64,000 nucleotides of DNA, from positions 1 through 64,000 of the forward strand of contig QCNQ01000003.1 of the NCBI GenBank assembly GCA_003213155.1, read 5' to 3'. Numbering within the stretch: position 1 is the stretch's first letter; each line of letters starts with the position of its first letter. A model generated the notes under the pieces. That model did no database searches. It saw nothing but the letters and a program-made list of their open reading frames with translations, and had not been told where the DNA came from. Positions 20,133-29,972 of this stretch are shown here, one piece after another. This DNA comes from Pelagibacteraceae bacterium AG-426-G02 (GTDB lineage Bacteria; Pseudomonadota; Alphaproteobacteria; Pelagibacterales; Pelagibacteraceae). Position numbers and translations under genes: made by a program.

Positions 20133-21278
20133 ATGGATAAAATTTACACAGCAATGGGTTTAATGAGTGGTACCTCATCGGATGGAGTAGATGTATCCAT
20201 AATTAAGTCAGATGGTAATCAAGAATTTTCAATATTATTTGATAAATACTTTCAATATGATGAAGAATTAACCCAAAAAATACTTAAAATTAGGGATAAA
20301 ATCTTAAATCCAGATGATTTAACCAAATATCAAGTTGAAATCAAAGATTTGGAAAGAGAAATAACTTTATTTCATTTTAAGGCAGTTAATAAATGCCTTG
20401 AACTATCAAAAACTGATGTTGATTTAATTGGTTTTCATGGTCAAACAATATTTCATGCTCCAGAAAAAAAAATTACAAAACAATTAGGTGACGGATTGCT
20501 ATTATCTCAATTAACGAAAAAAAGAGTTGTTTATAATTTTAGACAAAATGATTTAGAAAATGGGGGACAGGGTGCTCCTCTAGCGCCAATCTTTCATAAT
20601 GCTCTAGCTAACGAATTAAATAAAAAATTTAATTTAGGTTTTCCAATGAATATTCTTAATATTGGAGGTATTTCTAATGTTACCTCTACAATAGAATTTA
20701 ATAATTTGGGTTTAGAGGAAAAAATTTATGCCTATGATATTGGACCTGGCAATTGTTTGATAGACGAATGGATGAGAAAAAATTCAAAAAAAAGGTATGA
20801 CAAAGAAGGTTTAGTAGCAAGATCTGGAAAAACAGATAAATTAATTTTAAATCAGGCTTTAGACAATTTTACTGAACAATCTAATTTTGAAAAATCTTTA
20901 GATATTAAAAATTATGATATTTTTTTTGCAAAAGGACTTTCACTAGAGGATGGTGCTGCAACCATTACTGATTTCACTGCTAAATTAATTTCCAATGGAA
21001 TGAATTTTATTAACAATAAGAATAATTCTCAAAAAAGTAAATGGTTAGTATGTGGGGGAGGGAGAAAAAATAAATATCTCTTAGAAAGTATAAAAAGTAA
21101 TTTTGATGAAATAAATCTTAATTCAATTGACCAATATGAATTAGACGGAGACTTTATCGAGTCCCAAGCTTTTGCTTTTTTAGCGATAAGATCACTAAAA
21201 GGTATGCCTATTTCATTTCCAAATACAACTAGATGTAAAAAATCGGTAACTGGTGGAGTTTTAGTTAAAAATTTTTAA
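20133..21278 (+). CDS. anmK: Anhydro-N-acetylmuramic acid kinase
   Basis: Cell-wall recycling kinase converting 1,6-anhydro-MurNAc to MurNAc-6-phosphate. 381 residues. Seen: the N-terminal phosphate loop GLMSGTSSDGVDVS, GFHGQTIFH, FRQNDLENGGQGAPLAPIFH with the catalytic Asp region, LNIGGISNVT, and the C-terminal VCGGGRKN adenosine loop. Divergent pairing with tyrS is common in Alphaproteobacteria. The stop overlaps that of the convergent hydrolase by 4 bp. Confidence 0.95.
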   Translation: MDKIYTAMGLMSGTSSDGVDVSIIKSDGNQEFSILFDKYFQYDEELTQKILKIRDKILNPDDLTKYQVEIKDLEREITLFHFKAVNKCLELSKTDVDLIGFHGQTIFHAPEKKITKQLGDGLLLSQLTKKRVVYNFRQNDLENGGQGAPLAPIFHNALANELNKKFNLGFPMNILNIGGISNVTSTIEFNNLGLEEKIYAYDIGPGNCLIDEWMRKNSKKRYDKEGLVARSGKTDKLILNQALDNFTEQSNFEKSLDIKNYDIFFAKGLSLEDGAATITDFTAKLISNGMNFINNKNNSQKSKWLVCGGGRKNKYLLESIKSNFDEINLNSIDQYELDGDFIESQAFAFLAIRSLKGMPISFPNTTRCKKSVTGGVLVKNF

Positions 21279-21931
21279 TATAACGCTGTTTCTTTTTTTA
21301 TGTATTTATCGAGAGATTTTGAAAGTGCATTCTCATTTTTTGAAAAAAAATGATTTGCTTCTGAGATTGACTGAAATTCAACTTTAATACCTTTTTGTGC
21401 ACTTAATCTTTTATTTAGTTCATTGATATGTTCAACAGGTACCAATTCATCTTTTTTTCCATAAATCATTATCCCAGAAGTTGGACACGGAGACAAAAAT
21501 GAAAAATCATAAACATTTGGTTGGGGAGAAATTGCGACAAATCTATTTATTTCTGGTCTCCTCATTAAAAGTTGCATAGCAATCAATGACCCAAAAGAAA
21601 AACCTGAAACCCAACACTGAGAATTATCAAAATTTTCTCTCTCTAACCAATCAAGAGCAGCTGCAGCATCTGCTAATTCACCTTGGCCATTGTCAAATTC
21701 TCCATCACTCTTTCCAACACCTCTAAAATTTACTCTGCAAACTGAAAAATCATTTTCCATAAAAGTATGAAAAGTTTCCACAACAACTTTATTATTCATT
21801 GTCCCTCCATACTGAGGATGCGGTTGTAAAACTAAAGCTATTGGTGAAGTATTTTTTTTACTCTTATAATATTTGGCTTCAAGTCTACCTGCAGGTCCTG
21901 GAATAAATATTTCTAATATTTTATTTTCCAT
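21275..21931 (-). CDS. Alpha/beta hydrolase of unknown substrate
   Basis: 218-residue alpha/beta hydrolase of the short dienelactone-hydrolase-like kind. Seen: LQPHPQYGGTMNN and RGVGKSDGEFD oxyanion-side segments, the nucleophile elbow GFSFGS (about 109-114), an acid in YGKKDELVPVE, and the catalytic His in SEANHFF. Similar proteins are common and conserved in Alphaproteobacteria but have no known substrate. Divergent from iscR. Confidence 0.85.
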   Translation of the reverse strand: MENKILEIFIPGPAGRLEAKYYKSKKNTSPIALVLQPHPQYGGTMNNKVVVETFHTFMENDFSVCRVNFRGVGKSDGEFDNGQGELADAAAALDWLERENFDNSQCWVSGFSFGSLIAMQLLMRRPEINRFVAISPQPNVYDFSFLSPCPTSGIMIYGKKDELVPVEHINELNKRLSAQKGIKVEFQSISEANHFFSKNENALSKSLDKYIKKETALY

Positions 21932-22013
21932 AATTGTTATTGATTATTATTCTCAAAAAAAAATTAGGTTTATCACAACTGCGTGACAAAATGTTAGCTT
22001 TTTTTTACTCATG

Positions 22014-22045
22014 ATACTTGACTAATTTGGTCAGGTTTATATATA
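22014..22045 (+). promoter_or_regulatory. iscR-suf promoter with IscR-type operator
   Basis: An imperfect palindrome at 22014-22038 (ATACTTGACTAA, then TTTGGTCAGGTTT) fits the IscR type-1 site ATASYYGACTRWWWYAGTCRRSTAT at most positions. A -35 TTGACT (22018-22023) and -10 TATATA (22040-22045) with a 16-bp spacer overlap it, so IscR binding would block RNA polymerase. The next gene is iscR itself, which points to autorepression of the suf operon by [Fe-S]-IscR. Confidence 0.8.
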
Positions 22046-22065
22046 CCCCAATAAAATAAGGAATT

Positions 22066-22491
22066 ATGAGACTTACTTCTAAAGGCAGATATGCGGTAAT
22101 GGCTTTAGTGGATCTGGCTAGATTCGATGGAATTAATCCAGTTTCTCTAAGAGATATATCTTTAAGACAAGGCATTTCGTTAGATTATTTAGAACAAATT
22201 TTTTCAAAATTGAGAAAAAAAGAAATTGTTCAAAGCGTTAGAGGAACTCAAGGTGGATATATTTTAAATAGGAAAGCTAAAGAAATAAAATTAACAAATA
22301 TTTTTGATGCAGTAGACGAAAAAGTAAAAACTGTCCAATGTAAAAAAGAGTCAAAAAAAGGATGCAATGGTAAATCTACAAAATGTTTAACTCACAATCT
22401 TTGGGATGAACTTGAAACTCATATCAATAATTTTTTTGATAAAAAAAGTTTAGACGATTTAGTAAAAGAAAACTTTGAAAGAAGATTATAA
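22066..22491 (+). CDS. iscR: IscR-type Rrf2 iron-sulfur regulator
   Basis: 141-residue winged-helix regulator. Seen: N-terminal [18 protein letters not shown], the recognition region [20 protein letters not shown], and the cluster-binding segment with three Cys ([11 protein letters not shown], then KC) followed by CLTH, which supplies the His ligand as in E. coli IscR. This supports [2Fe-2S] sensing. AAGGA lies 5 bp before the ATG. First gene of the eight-gene suf operon and probably its repressor through the operator just upstream. Confidence 0.94.
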   Translation: MRLTSKGRYAVMALVDLARFDGINPVSLRDISLRQGISLDYLEQIFSKLRKKEIVQSVRGTQGGYILNRKAKEIKLTNIFDAVDEKVKTVQCKKESKKGCNGKSTKCLTHNLWDELETHINNFFDKKSLDDLVKENFERRL

Positions 22492-22492
22492 A

Positions 22493-23935
22493 ATGGATAC
22501 TAGAGAAAAAGATATAGAAAATTTAAAAGATTATAAATACGGTTTTACAACCGATATTGAAAATATTAAAGCACCAAAAGGTCTAAATGAAAATGTAATT
22601 AAGTTTATTTCAAATATTAAAAAAGAACCTAAATGGATGTTGGATTTTAGATTAAAAGCATTTGAGAGATTTAAGCTTCTAAAAGAACCTGACTGGCAAA
22701 AACCTAAGTATCCTAAAATTGATTATCAAGATTTATATTATTATTCGGCTCCGAAAAGTATGAAGGATAAACCTAAGAGCTTAGATGAATTAGATCCTAA
22801 ACTTTTAGAAACCTATAATAAATTAGGAATTCCACTTCAAGAGCAAGCAAGATTAAATGGAATAGCTGTGGATGCGGTATTTGATTCTGTTTCAGTAGCC
22901 ACAACATTTAAAGGTGAATTAACAAAACATGGAATCATTTTTTGTTCAATGTCTGAAGCAATACAAAAACATCCTGATTTAGTTAAAAAATATTTAGGAA
23001 CAGTAATTCCAACAACAGATCATTTTTTTGCGACACTAAACTCTGCAGTTTTTACCGATGGGTCATTTGTTTATATTCCTGAAGGTGTAAAGTGTCCAAT
23101 GGAGCTCTCGACCTATTTCAGAATCAACGCATCAGAAACTGGTCAATTTGAAAGAACTTTAATTATTGCTGATAAAGGAAGTTACGTGAGTTATTTAGAG
23201 GGCTGTACTGCGCCGATGAGAGATGAAAATCAATTACACGCTGCTAACGTTGAACTAATAGCTCTTGATGATGCAGAGATTAAATATTCAACTGTTCAAA
23301 ACTGGTACCCGGGAGATGAAAATGGAAAAGGGGGAATTTATAATTTTGTAACTAAAAGAGGACTATGTAAGGGAAAAAATTCAAAGATTTCTTGGACACA
23401 GGTAGAGACAGGTTCAGCTATAACTTGGAAATACCCTAGTTGTATTTTAAAGGGTGAAAACTCAATTGGAGAATTTTATTCAATAGCAATTACAAATAAT
23501 CATCAAAAAGCAGATACTGGGACAAAGATGATCCACCTTGGTAAAAATACTAAAAGTAAAATAATTTCCAAAGGTATTAGTGCTGGATTTTCTGATATGA
23601 CCTATAGAGGACTAGTAGATATAAATTCAAAAGCAAAAAATTCTAGTAACTATACTCAATGTGACTCTCTTTTAATGGGAAATAAATGTGGAGCACACAC
23701 TGTTCCTTACATAAAGAATAAAAATTTCGACTCAAATGTTGCTCATGAAGCAACAACTTCAAAAATAAGTGAAGAGCAATTGCACTATTGTCAACAAAGA
23801 GGATTAAATCCTGAGGAAGCTGTTGGGTTAATCGTTAATGGATTTTGCAAAGAAGTTCTTCAGCAATTACCAATGGAGTTTGCTGTAGAGGCACAAAAAC
23901 TTGTTGGAATTAGTCTTGAAGGGAGCGTGGGTTAA
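22493..23935 (+). CDS. sufB: Fe-S cluster assembly scaffold protein SufB
   Basis: Core scaffold of the SufBCD complex. The Met at 22493, one base after the iscR stop, gives 480 residues ([18 protein letters not shown]); the track start at 22475 lies inside iscR. Seen: the conserved beta-helix core [53 protein letters not shown], and the C-terminal [21 protein letters not shown]. Overlaps sufC by one base. Confidence 0.96.
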   Translation: MDTREKDIENLKDYKYGFTTDIENIKAPKGLNENVIKFISNIKKEPKWMLDFRLKAFERFKLLKEPDWQKPKYPKIDYQDLYYYSAPKSMKDKPKSLDELDPKLLETYNKLGIPLQEQARLNGIAVDAVFDSVSVATTFKGELTKHGIIFCSMSEAIQKHPDLVKKYLGTVIPTTDHFFATLNSAVFTDGSFVYIPEGVKCPMELSTYFRINASETGQFERTLIIADKGSYVSYLEGCTAPMRDENQLHAANVELIALDDAEIKYSTVQNWYPGDENGKGGIYNFVTKRGLCKGKNSKISWTQVETGSAITWKYPSCILKGENSIGEFYSIAITNNHQKADTGTKMIHLGKNTKSKIISKGISAGFSDMTYRGLVDINSKAKNSSNYTQCDSLLMGNKCGAHTVPYIKNKNFDSNVAHEATTSKISEEQLHYCQQRGLNPEEAVGLIVNGFCKEVLQQLPMEFAVEAQKLVGISLEGSVG

Positions 23936-24669
23936 TGCTGAAAATTAATAACTTAAACGCAAATGTTGAAAATAAGTCAATTTTAAAAGGATTTTCACTA
24001 AATATAAACCCAGGTGAAGTTCATGCAATAATGGGTCCTAATGGCTCTGGAAAAAGTACTTTATCTAATATTTTATCGGGAAAAAAAGGTTACGAGGTAT
24101 CAGGAGAAATATTATTTGAAAATAAAAATTTATTTGAACTTGAAACTGAGGAAAGAGCGCACAAAGGTATATTTTTAGCCTTCCAATACCCTTTAGAAAT
24201 TCCTGGAGTAAATACTAATATTTTTTTAAAGACTTCTCTAAATGCAATTAGAAAAGCTCGTGGACAAAAAGAACTTGATGCTATCGAGTTTTTAAAACTC
24301 GTAAAAGAAAAAGCTAAGGAACTTAAATTTGATGAAGAAAAACTTAATAGGCAATTAAATGTAGGCTTCTCTGGTGGAGAAAAAAAGAAAAATGAAATTC
24401 TACAAATGTCAATGCTGGCACCAAAACTTTCAATTTTAGATGAAACAGACTCAGGTTTAGATATAGATGCTCTAAAAATAGTTGCAGATGGTGTAAACAC
24501 ATTAAGGAATAATGAAAATTCTTTTTTAATCATTACTCATTATCAAAGACTATTAGATTATATCAAGCCAGATTTCGTTCATGTTTTAATGAATGGAAGG
24601 ATTATAAAATCAGGTGGACCTGAACTTGCAGAAGAATTAGAAAAAAAAGGATATGAGAGTTTTAATTAG
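23935..24669 (+). CDS. sufC: Fe-S assembly ATPase SufC
   Basis: ABC-type ATPase energising SufBCD. 244 residues. Seen: Walker A GPNGSGKST (about 34-42), Q-loop in FLAFQYPLEIPGV, signature GFSGGEKKKNEILQ, Walker B LSILDETDSGLD, and the switch His in IITHYQRLL. All are typical of SufC rather than transport ATPases. The start overlaps the sufB stop (TAATG) and the stop abuts sufD. Confidence 0.97.
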   Translation: MLKINNLNANVENKSILKGFSLNINPGEVHAIMGPNGSGKSTLSNILSGKKGYEVSGEILFENKNLFELETEERAHKGIFLAFQYPLEIPGVNTNIFLKTSLNAIRKARGQKELDAIEFLKLVKEKAKELKFDEEKLNRQLNVGFSGGEKKKNEILQMSMLAPKLSILDETDSGLDIDALKIVADGVNTLRNNENSFLIITHYQRLLDYIKPDFVHVLMNGRIIKSGGPELAEELEKKGYESFN

Positions 24670-25917
24670 ATGAAGGAACAATTAAAAATAGATTTTAACA
24701 AAATTCAAGAAGTTTCTAATTTTTCTAATAGAGATATTGAGATAAAAAAGTCTTACCTAAATAAATTTATTGAAAATGGTTTCCCAAATAGAAAACAAGA
24801 AAATTGGAAGTTTTTAGATATAAATCAAATAATTAGTAATAATATTTCAGATTTGAGCTTTTATAATGATTATTCAATTGAAAATAAGATTGATCCATCA
24901 ATTTTTATTGATGATTTAGAACATAATAAAATTATTTTTATCAATGGAAGAGTTGAAAAAATTGACTTTAGTTATGAGGATAAAAAACAGATTGAAATAA
25001 TTGAGGACTCTTACACAACTGATAAGTCTGAAAACAACAATTCATTAATTGATTTGAATATTGCTTTAAGTAATAAACATTTTAAAATTTTAATTAAAAA
25101 AGACTACTCATTAAAAAAACCTTTAATCATTTATCATTTGTCCAATGAGAAAATGAAATCAAAGAATATTAATTTAAGGTTAGATTTTGAGCTCGAACAA
25201 AACAGCTCACTAAAATTGATAGATTTCTTTAGTGATGATAGTGAAAAAAATTTTATGAATATTTTTTACAATTTTAATTTGGATAAAGATGCGATTCTTA
25301 AAAATTATAAAATTGATAAGTCTTTGAATAAAAATCTAAAATATTCATTTAATAATATAGATCAAAAACAAAATAGTATTTCTGAAACTTTTGTTTTTTC
25401 TGCAGGATCAGATTATTTCAAAAATGAGATAAATTGTAATCTAAAAGGCGAATATTCTTCAGCATTTATAAATGGTATTTTTTCGTTAGATGATAATAAA
25501 CAGCACGAAATAAGAACTACTATAAATCATTTGGTTAAAAATACAAAAAGCTATCAGTTAATTAAGAGTGTGCTTGGAAAAAATACAAAGTCTGCTTATC
25601 AAGGAAGAATATATGTAGACTCAAAGGCACAGAAAACAGATGGATATCAATTAAGTAAAGCAATTTTGTTAGACGAAACCTCAGAGTTTAACGCAAAACC
25701 TGAATTAGAAATTTATGCTGATGATGTTAAATGTTCTCATGGATCAGCATCTGGTAGTCTTGATGATAATTCAATTTTTTATTTAATGTCTAGAGGACTA
25801 AATTATAAACAAGCTAAAGGACTATTAATAAATGGTTTTTTGCTTGATGTGATCGAAAAGATTACTGACGCTGAAATTAAAGATTTATTAAAAAAGATGA
25901 TTGGTTTTAAAAAATGA
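24670..25917 (+). CDS. sufD: Fe-S assembly protein SufD
   Basis: SufB paralogue that completes the SufBC2D complex. 415 residues. The N-terminal half is divergent; the C-terminal half is recognisable: HEIRTTINHLVKNTKSYQLIKSVL, SAYQGRIYVDSKAQKTDGYQLSKAILL, ADDVKCSHGSASGSLDDNSIFYLMSRGL. The conserved Cys and His in KCSHGS belong to the proposed SufB-SufD interface. It begins directly after the sufC stop and overlaps sufS by 4 bp (ATGA). Confidence 0.95.
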   Translation: MKEQLKIDFNKIQEVSNFSNRDIEIKKSYLNKFIENGFPNRKQENWKFLDINQIISNNISDLSFYNDYSIENKIDPSIFIDDLEHNKIIFINGRVEKIDFSYEDKKQIEIIEDSYTTDKSENNNSLIDLNIALSNKHFKILIKKDYSLKKPLIIYHLSNEKMKSKNINLRLDFELEQNSSLKLIDFFSDDSEKNFMNIFYNFNLDKDAILKNYKIDKSLNKNLKYSFNNIDQKQNSISETFVFSAGSDYFKNEINCNLKGEYSSAFINGIFSLDDNKQHEIRTTINHLVKNTKSYQLIKSVLGKNTKSAYQGRIYVDSKAQKTDGYQLSKAILLDETSEFNAKPELEIYADDVKCSHGSASGSLDDNSIFYLMSRGLNYKQAKGLLINGFLLDVIEKITDAEIKDLLKKMIGFKK

Positions 25918-27134
25918 ACATAGATAATATTAAAAAAGAGTTTCCTATCTTTGATGAAAAGATACAAAACAATGATCTAGTTTATTTGGATAGTGCTAAT
26001 TCTTCTCAAAAACCTAAAGTTGTTATTGATAGAATAAACGAATTCTATACTAAAGAATTTTCAAATGTGGGCAGAAGTATTCATTATTTGGCAGTGGCAG
26101 CTACAAATTTATACGAAAATACACGATCTTCTGTCCAAAAATATATTAATGCAAAAGATAAAAATGAGATTGTATTCACTAAGGGTGCAACTGAAGCCCT
26201 CAATTTAGTTGCTAATACACTTGGCCAAAAGTATTTGAATGAAGGTGACGAAATTTTACTCACTGAGTTAGAGCATCATTCAAATTATGTACCATGGCAC
26301 TATTTGAGAAAATCAAAAAATATAAAGATTAATTTTGCTGAAATAAATGAAGAGGGAGAAATTCCAATTGAAAATATTGAAAAAAAAATTACGCCAAAAA
26401 CAAAGGTGATTGCCATTAATCATCTATCGAATGTCACTGGCGCAATCTTACCAATCAAAGAGATTACTGAGCTTGCACACGCAAAAGATATAATTGTTGT
26501 TGTAGATGGATGTCAAGGCGCACCACATTTGAAACTTGATGTGCAAGATCTGGACTGTGATTTTTATGCAATTTCTTGTCATAAAATGTATGGACCGACT
26601 GGACTTGGAATTTTGTATGGAAAAAAAAAATGGCTTGAAGAATTACCACCTTATCAAGGTGGTGGTGGAATGATTAAAGAAGTCAAAAAAGATCGTATTA
26701 CTTATGGTGATCTTCCAAATAAGTATGAAGCAGGCACTATGGCCACTGCACAGGTGATAGCTTTTGATAAGTCTATCAAATTTTTAGAAAGTATTGGAAT
26801 TGAAAATATAATTAAACATGAAAAAGAATTAATAGAATATGGTCAAGAAATTTTAAAAAAGAATAATTCAGTAAAAATAATTGGCAATCCAAAAAATAAA
26901 GGCGGTGTAATATCGTTTACGATTGAAGGGGTACATCCACATGACATCGCGACAATACTTGACGAAGACGGTGTAGCTATTAGAGCTGGACACCATTGCT
27001 GTCAAATTTTACACGACAAACTCGAGATTCCTGCTAGTGCAAGAGCATCAGTAGGTGTCTATAATACTAAAAGTGATTTTGATCAATTAAATGAGTCCAT
27101 AAACAAATGTAAAAAAATTTTTGATTTAAAATGA
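25914..27134 (+). CDS. sufS: SufS-type cysteine desulfurase
   Basis: PLP enzyme supplying sulfur from cysteine. 406 residues. Seen: FTKGATEALNLVANTL, LEHHSNYVPWH, the PLP-binding Lys in SCHKMYGPTGLGILYG, and the catalytic Cys in RAGHHCCQILH, characteristic of group II (SufS/CsdA) desulfurases. Overlaps sufD and sufU by ATGA junctions. Works with the SufU-like protein that follows. Confidence 0.96.
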   Translation: MNIDNIKKEFPIFDEKIQNNDLVYLDSANSSQKPKVVIDRINEFYTKEFSNVGRSIHYLAVAATNLYENTRSSVQKYINAKDKNEIVFTKGATEALNLVANTLGQKYLNEGDEILLTELEHHSNYVPWHYLRKSKNIKINFAEINEEGEIPIENIEKKITPKTKVIAINHLSNVTGAILPIKEITELAHAKDIIVVVDGCQGAPHLKLDVQDLDCDFYAISCHKMYGPTGLGILYGKKKWLEELPPYQGGGGMIKEVKKDRITYGDLPNKYEAGTMATAQVIAFDKSIKFLESIGIENIIKHEKELIEYGQEILKKNNSVKIIGNPKNKGGVISFTIEGVHPHDIATILDEDGVAIRAGHHCCQILHDKLEIPASARASVGVYNTKSDFDQLNESINKCKKIFDLK

Positions 27135-27595
27135 ATTTAAAAGAATTATATCAAGAAATAATTTTAGAACATGGAAAAAATCCAAGGAATTTGAGGAAGA
27201 CTGAGAATTTTAATAAAGATGCTAAAGGGAATAATCCTTTATGTGGGGATAATGTCCATGTTTATCTAAAATTGAATAATCAAAAAAAAGTTGAAGATAT
27301 TTCTTTTGAAGGAAGTGGTTGCGCAATATCAATGGCCTCAGCTTCAATAATGACAGATTTGATTAAAGGCAAAAGTGACAATGAAGCAAAGGAGATCATA
27401 GATGATTTTCTTGGAATGATAAAAGAAAATCCTGAATTAAAGTCTACGATTTTAGAGGAAGATGATAAAACAAAACTAATGTGTCTATCCGGAGTAAAAC
27501 AATATCCTATGAGAGTAAAATGTGCTACCTTATCATGGCATACTTTGATTTCTGCAATGGAAGATGACGGAAAGCAAGTGAGCACAGAAGATTAA
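27131..27595 (+). CDS. sufU: SufU/IscU-like sulfur-relay or scaffold protein
   Basis: 154 residues with the three conserved Cys and the Asp of the U-type family: LCGDN (Cys38, Asp40), GSGCAIS (Cys64) and VKCATLSW (Cys131). The long insert between the second and third Cys and the KCATLSW ending are typical of SufU, a zinc-dependent sulfurtransferase partner of SufS, rather than of IscU. An extra Cys (CLSGV) lies in the insert. Directly downstream of sufS. Confidence 0.9.
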   Translation: MNLKELYQEIILEHGKNPRNLRKTENFNKDAKGNNPLCGDNVHVYLKLNNQKKVEDISFEGSGCAISMASASIMTDLIKGKSDNEAKEIIDDFLGMIKENPELKSTILEEDDKTKLMCLSGVKQYPMRVKCATLSWHTLISAMEDDGKQVSTED

Positions 27596-27599
27596 TATT

Positions 27600-27896
27600 A
27601 TGGAAATAAAAGAAAAAATTATAAACGAAATTAGAAAAATTTATGATCCTGAGTTACCTGTTAATATTTATGAACTTGGTTTAATTTATGATATTCAAGT
27701 AAAAGGAAAAAAAGCTGAAATTAAAATGACCTTAACCACACCAAATTGTCCTGTTGCAGAGAGTTTACCAAAAGAAGTAAAAGAAGGAGCTATGCAAGTT
27801 GAAGAAATTGATGATGTTGATCTTCAACTAGTTTGGGACCCACCCTGGAACAAAGATATGATGTCAGATGCCGCTAAGTTGGAGTTAAATTTGTAA
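27600..27896 (+). CDS. sufT: SufT/DUF59 (MIP18-family) Fe-S maturation protein
   Basis: 98-residue DUF59 protein. Seen: IRKIYDPELPVNIYELGLIYDI at the N-terminus, TTPNCPVAESLP with the conserved Cys, and VWDPPWNKDMMSD. Members take part in Fe-S protein maturation, and this short form is a standard member of alphaproteobacterial suf operons. The stop shares one base with the following gene's ATG. Confidence 0.92.
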   Translation: MEIKEKIINEIRKIYDPELPVNIYELGLIYDIQVKGKKAEIKMTLTTPNCPVAESLPKEVKEGAMQVEEIDDVDLQLVWDPPWNKDMMSDAAKLELNL

Positions 27897-28231
27897 TGAA
27901 TCCTATAATTAAATTAAGTGAAAATGCAGCAAACAGAATTAAAGAAATCATGTCTAGTGCCGAAAAAGATGCTTTAGGAGTGAGAGTTTCAGTTAAATCT
28001 GGAGGATGCGCAGGCATGTCATATGTAATGGAATATTCTAAAGAACTAAACCCGAATGATGAGGTAATTGAGGACAAGGGAGTTAAGGTTTTTATAGATT
28101 CTGCTGCAGTGATGTATTTATTAGGTACTGAAATGGATTACAAAAAAGAGGATTTTTCCTCAACTTTTGTGTTCAATAATCCCAATGAAACAGAGAGATG
28201 TGGTTGCGGGGAATCCTTTAAAGTAGAATAA
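27896..28231 (+). CDS. sufA: A-type Fe-S carrier (SufA/IscA/HesB family)
   Basis: 111-residue A-type carrier protein. The three cluster-ligand Cys are present: SGGCAGMSY (after KSGG) and the C-terminal ERCGCGESF. Last gene of the suf operon. It probably carries newly made clusters to apo-targets. No terminator hairpin is evident between its stop and the next gene. Confidence 0.94.
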   Translation: MNPIIKLSENAANRIKEIMSSAEKDALGVRVSVKSGGCAGMSYVMEYSKELNPNDEVIEDKGVKVFIDSAAVMYLLGTEMDYKKEDFSSTFVFNNPNETERCGCGESFKVE

Positions 28232-28261
28232 AATTTAGTATCCCATAAGTTGCATAGCTGT

Positions 28262-28278
28262 ATTGCTTAAAATGCATA
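28262..28278 (+). promoter_or_regulatory. Half-matching copy of the glnA/amtB upstream element
   Basis: ATTGCTTAAAATGCATA has the same TGC-N7-GCA spacing as the element upstream of amtB and shares TTAAAA and TGCATA with the one upstream of glnA. It ends 19 bp before the 56-aa ORF. Only half of the left arm matches, so this is weak on its own. Confidence 0.3.
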
Positions 28279-28297
28279 TCTAGTATATAATTATTAC

Positions 28298-28468
28298 ATG
28301 AACGTTTTTGAATTTAGAAATTTATTAGCGTCTGAAGACAGAAAAGAAAAAAGAAAAAGCTTACAAAGATCTTTGATCAAATCTGTTGAAACAGGAGCTA
28401 ATGGAACTCAAGATTACGTTGTTAAAAAAGGTCCTGGCAAAAACAAGATTGCCACTACTAGACAATAA
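28298..28468 (+). CDS. Small basic protein, 56 aa, unknown function
   Basis: Not in the ORF track. ATG at 28298 opens a 56-codon frame ending TAA at 28466-28468. The product begins MNVFEFRNLLASEDRKEKRK and ends with a Gly/Lys-rich KKGPGKNKIATTRQ. It is strongly basic, with no membrane segment and no Cys. It fills the gap between sufA and the convergent glnA (3 bp between stops). A promoter-like TATAAT lies shortly upstream (about 28285-28290). Unrecognised; coding status is inferred from the clean frame, codon use and fit. Confidence 0.65.
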   Translation: MNVFEFRNLLASEDRKEKRKSLQRSLIKSVETGANGTQDYVVKKGPGKNKIATTRQ

Positions 28469-28471
28469 TTT

Positions 28472-29878
28472 TTAACAACTATAATACATGTCGAACTCTA
28501 TTGGGTGTGGTGTGTGTTCGAAATTATGTATTTCCTCAAATTTTAAAGCAATGTAAGCATCTATCTGATCATCAGTAAATACGTTACCTTGTTTTAAAAA
28601 ATCTCTGTCCTTATCCAAACTTTCCATTGCTTCTCTTAATGAGCCACAAACAGTAGGTATTTTTTTAACTTCATTTTCAGATAAAGCATAAAGATCTTTA
28701 TCGAAAGATTTACCTGGATCAATTTTATTTTTAATACCATCTAGTCCAGCCATAAGCATTGCTGCAAAAGTTAAGTATGGGTTTCCAGCTGCATCGCCAA
28801 ATCTAATTTCACATCTCGCAGCTTTTTTACTTAGAGTGATAGGGATCCTACATGAAGCTGACCTGTTTCTCGCTGAGTACGCTAATAACACTGGGGCTTC
28901 AAATCCCGGGATCAATCTTTTGTAACTATTGGTTGTAGCGTTTGAAAAAGCGTTTATAGCTTTTGCATGTTTTAAAATTCCACCAATATAGTGTAAAGCT
29001 AAATCGGATAAGCCAGCATATTTATCTCCTGAAAATAATGCTGTATTTCCTTTCCAAATTGATTGGTGCACGTGCATACCTGATCCATTATCACCTTTTA
29101 CTGGTTTAGGCATAAAAGTTGCAGTTTTTCCAAATGAATGTGAAACCATGTGTACCGCATACTTATATAATTGCAAGTTATCTGCTTGATCAACTAAAGT
29201 TCCAAAATACATTCCAAGTTCATGCTGACTTGGAGCAACTTCATGGTGATGTTTCTCAACTTTAATACCCATGTCTTTCATTGCTTTTAAATACTCACTT
29301 CTCATATCTTGTGCACTATCAACAGGAGGAACTGGGAAGTAACCACCTTTGATACCAGGTCTGTGTCCCATATTTCCGTTTTCATATTTTTTTCCAGTGT
29401 TGTAAGGGCCTTCAGTACTATCAATTTTGAAGCCAGTTTCATTCATGTCATTTTTAAATCTTACATCATCGAATACAAAAAATTCAGCTTCTGGACCAAA
29501 AAATGCTTTGTCACCAATTCCAGATTTTTTTAAATATGCCTCTGCTTTTTTAGCTGTTCCTCGAGGATCTCTTTCGTAAGGATCTTTTTTTATTGCATCC
29601 AAAATATCACAAAAAATGTTTAATGTATTATGAGACGTAAACGGATCAACCACAGTTCTGCTTAAATCAGGCTTTAAAATCATGTCAGATTCATTAATAG
29701 CTTTCCAACCTGCAATTGAGGAGCCATCAAAGAAAATTCCATCGTTTAACATATCTTCGTCAACTACCTTAGTGTCCATTGTAACGTGTTGAAGTTTACC
29801 TCTAGGGTCAGTAAATCTTAGATCAACGTAATCGATCTCTTTGTCTTTAATAACTTTTAATACATTTTTTGCACTCAT
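28472..29878 (-). CDS. glnA: Glutamine synthetase type I
   Basis: ATP-dependent ammonia assimilation into glutamine. 468 residues, class I-beta length. Seen: [30 protein letters not shown] metal ligands, [33 protein letters not shown], and [11 protein letters not shown], whose Tyr matches the adenylylation tyrosine of E. coli GlnA. A strong Shine-Dalgarno (GAGGAG) precedes ATG 29878. A 17-bp element about 78 bp upstream resembles one in front of amtB. Confidence 0.97.
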   Translation of the reverse strand: MSAKNVLKVIKDKEIDYVDLRFTDPRGKLQHVTMDTKVVDEDMLNDGIFFDGSSIAGWKAINESDMILKPDLSRTVVDPFTSHNTLNIFCDILDAIKKDPYERDPRGTAKKAEAYLKKSGIGDKAFFGPEAEFFVFDDVRFKNDMNETGFKIDSTEGPYNTGKKYENGNMGHRPGIKGGYFPVPPVDSAQDMRSEYLKAMKDMGIKVEKHHHEVAPSQHELGMYFGTLVDQADNLQLYKYAVHMVSHSFGKTATFMPKPVKGDNGSGMHVHQSIWKGNTALFSGDKYAGLSDLALHYIGGILKHAKAINAFSNATTNSYKRLIPGFEAPVLLAYSARNRSASCRIPITLSKKAARCEIRFGDAAGNPYLTFAAMLMAGLDGIKNKIDPGKSFDKDLYALSENEVKKIPTVCGSLREAMESLDKDRDFLKQGNVFTDDQIDAYIALKFEEIHNFEHTPHPIEFDMYYSC

Positions 29879-29955
29879 TATATCTCCTCTGTAATCTTGT
29901 GGGTTGTGATACCAAATAAAGACTGATAAATAATCCTCTTTTACTTAATAACACC

Positions 29956-29972
29956 TATGCATTTTTAACATA
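29956..29972 (-). promoter_or_regulatory. Candidate nitrogen-gene operator upstream of glnA
   Basis: Read on the glnA strand: TATGTTAAAAATGCATA, an imperfect inverted repeat about 78 bp before the glnA ATG. It matches the perfect repeat TATGCAAAATCTGCATA found about 74 bp before amtB in arm sequence, length and position. The binding protein is unknown; NtrX is one guess. Confidence 0.45.
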
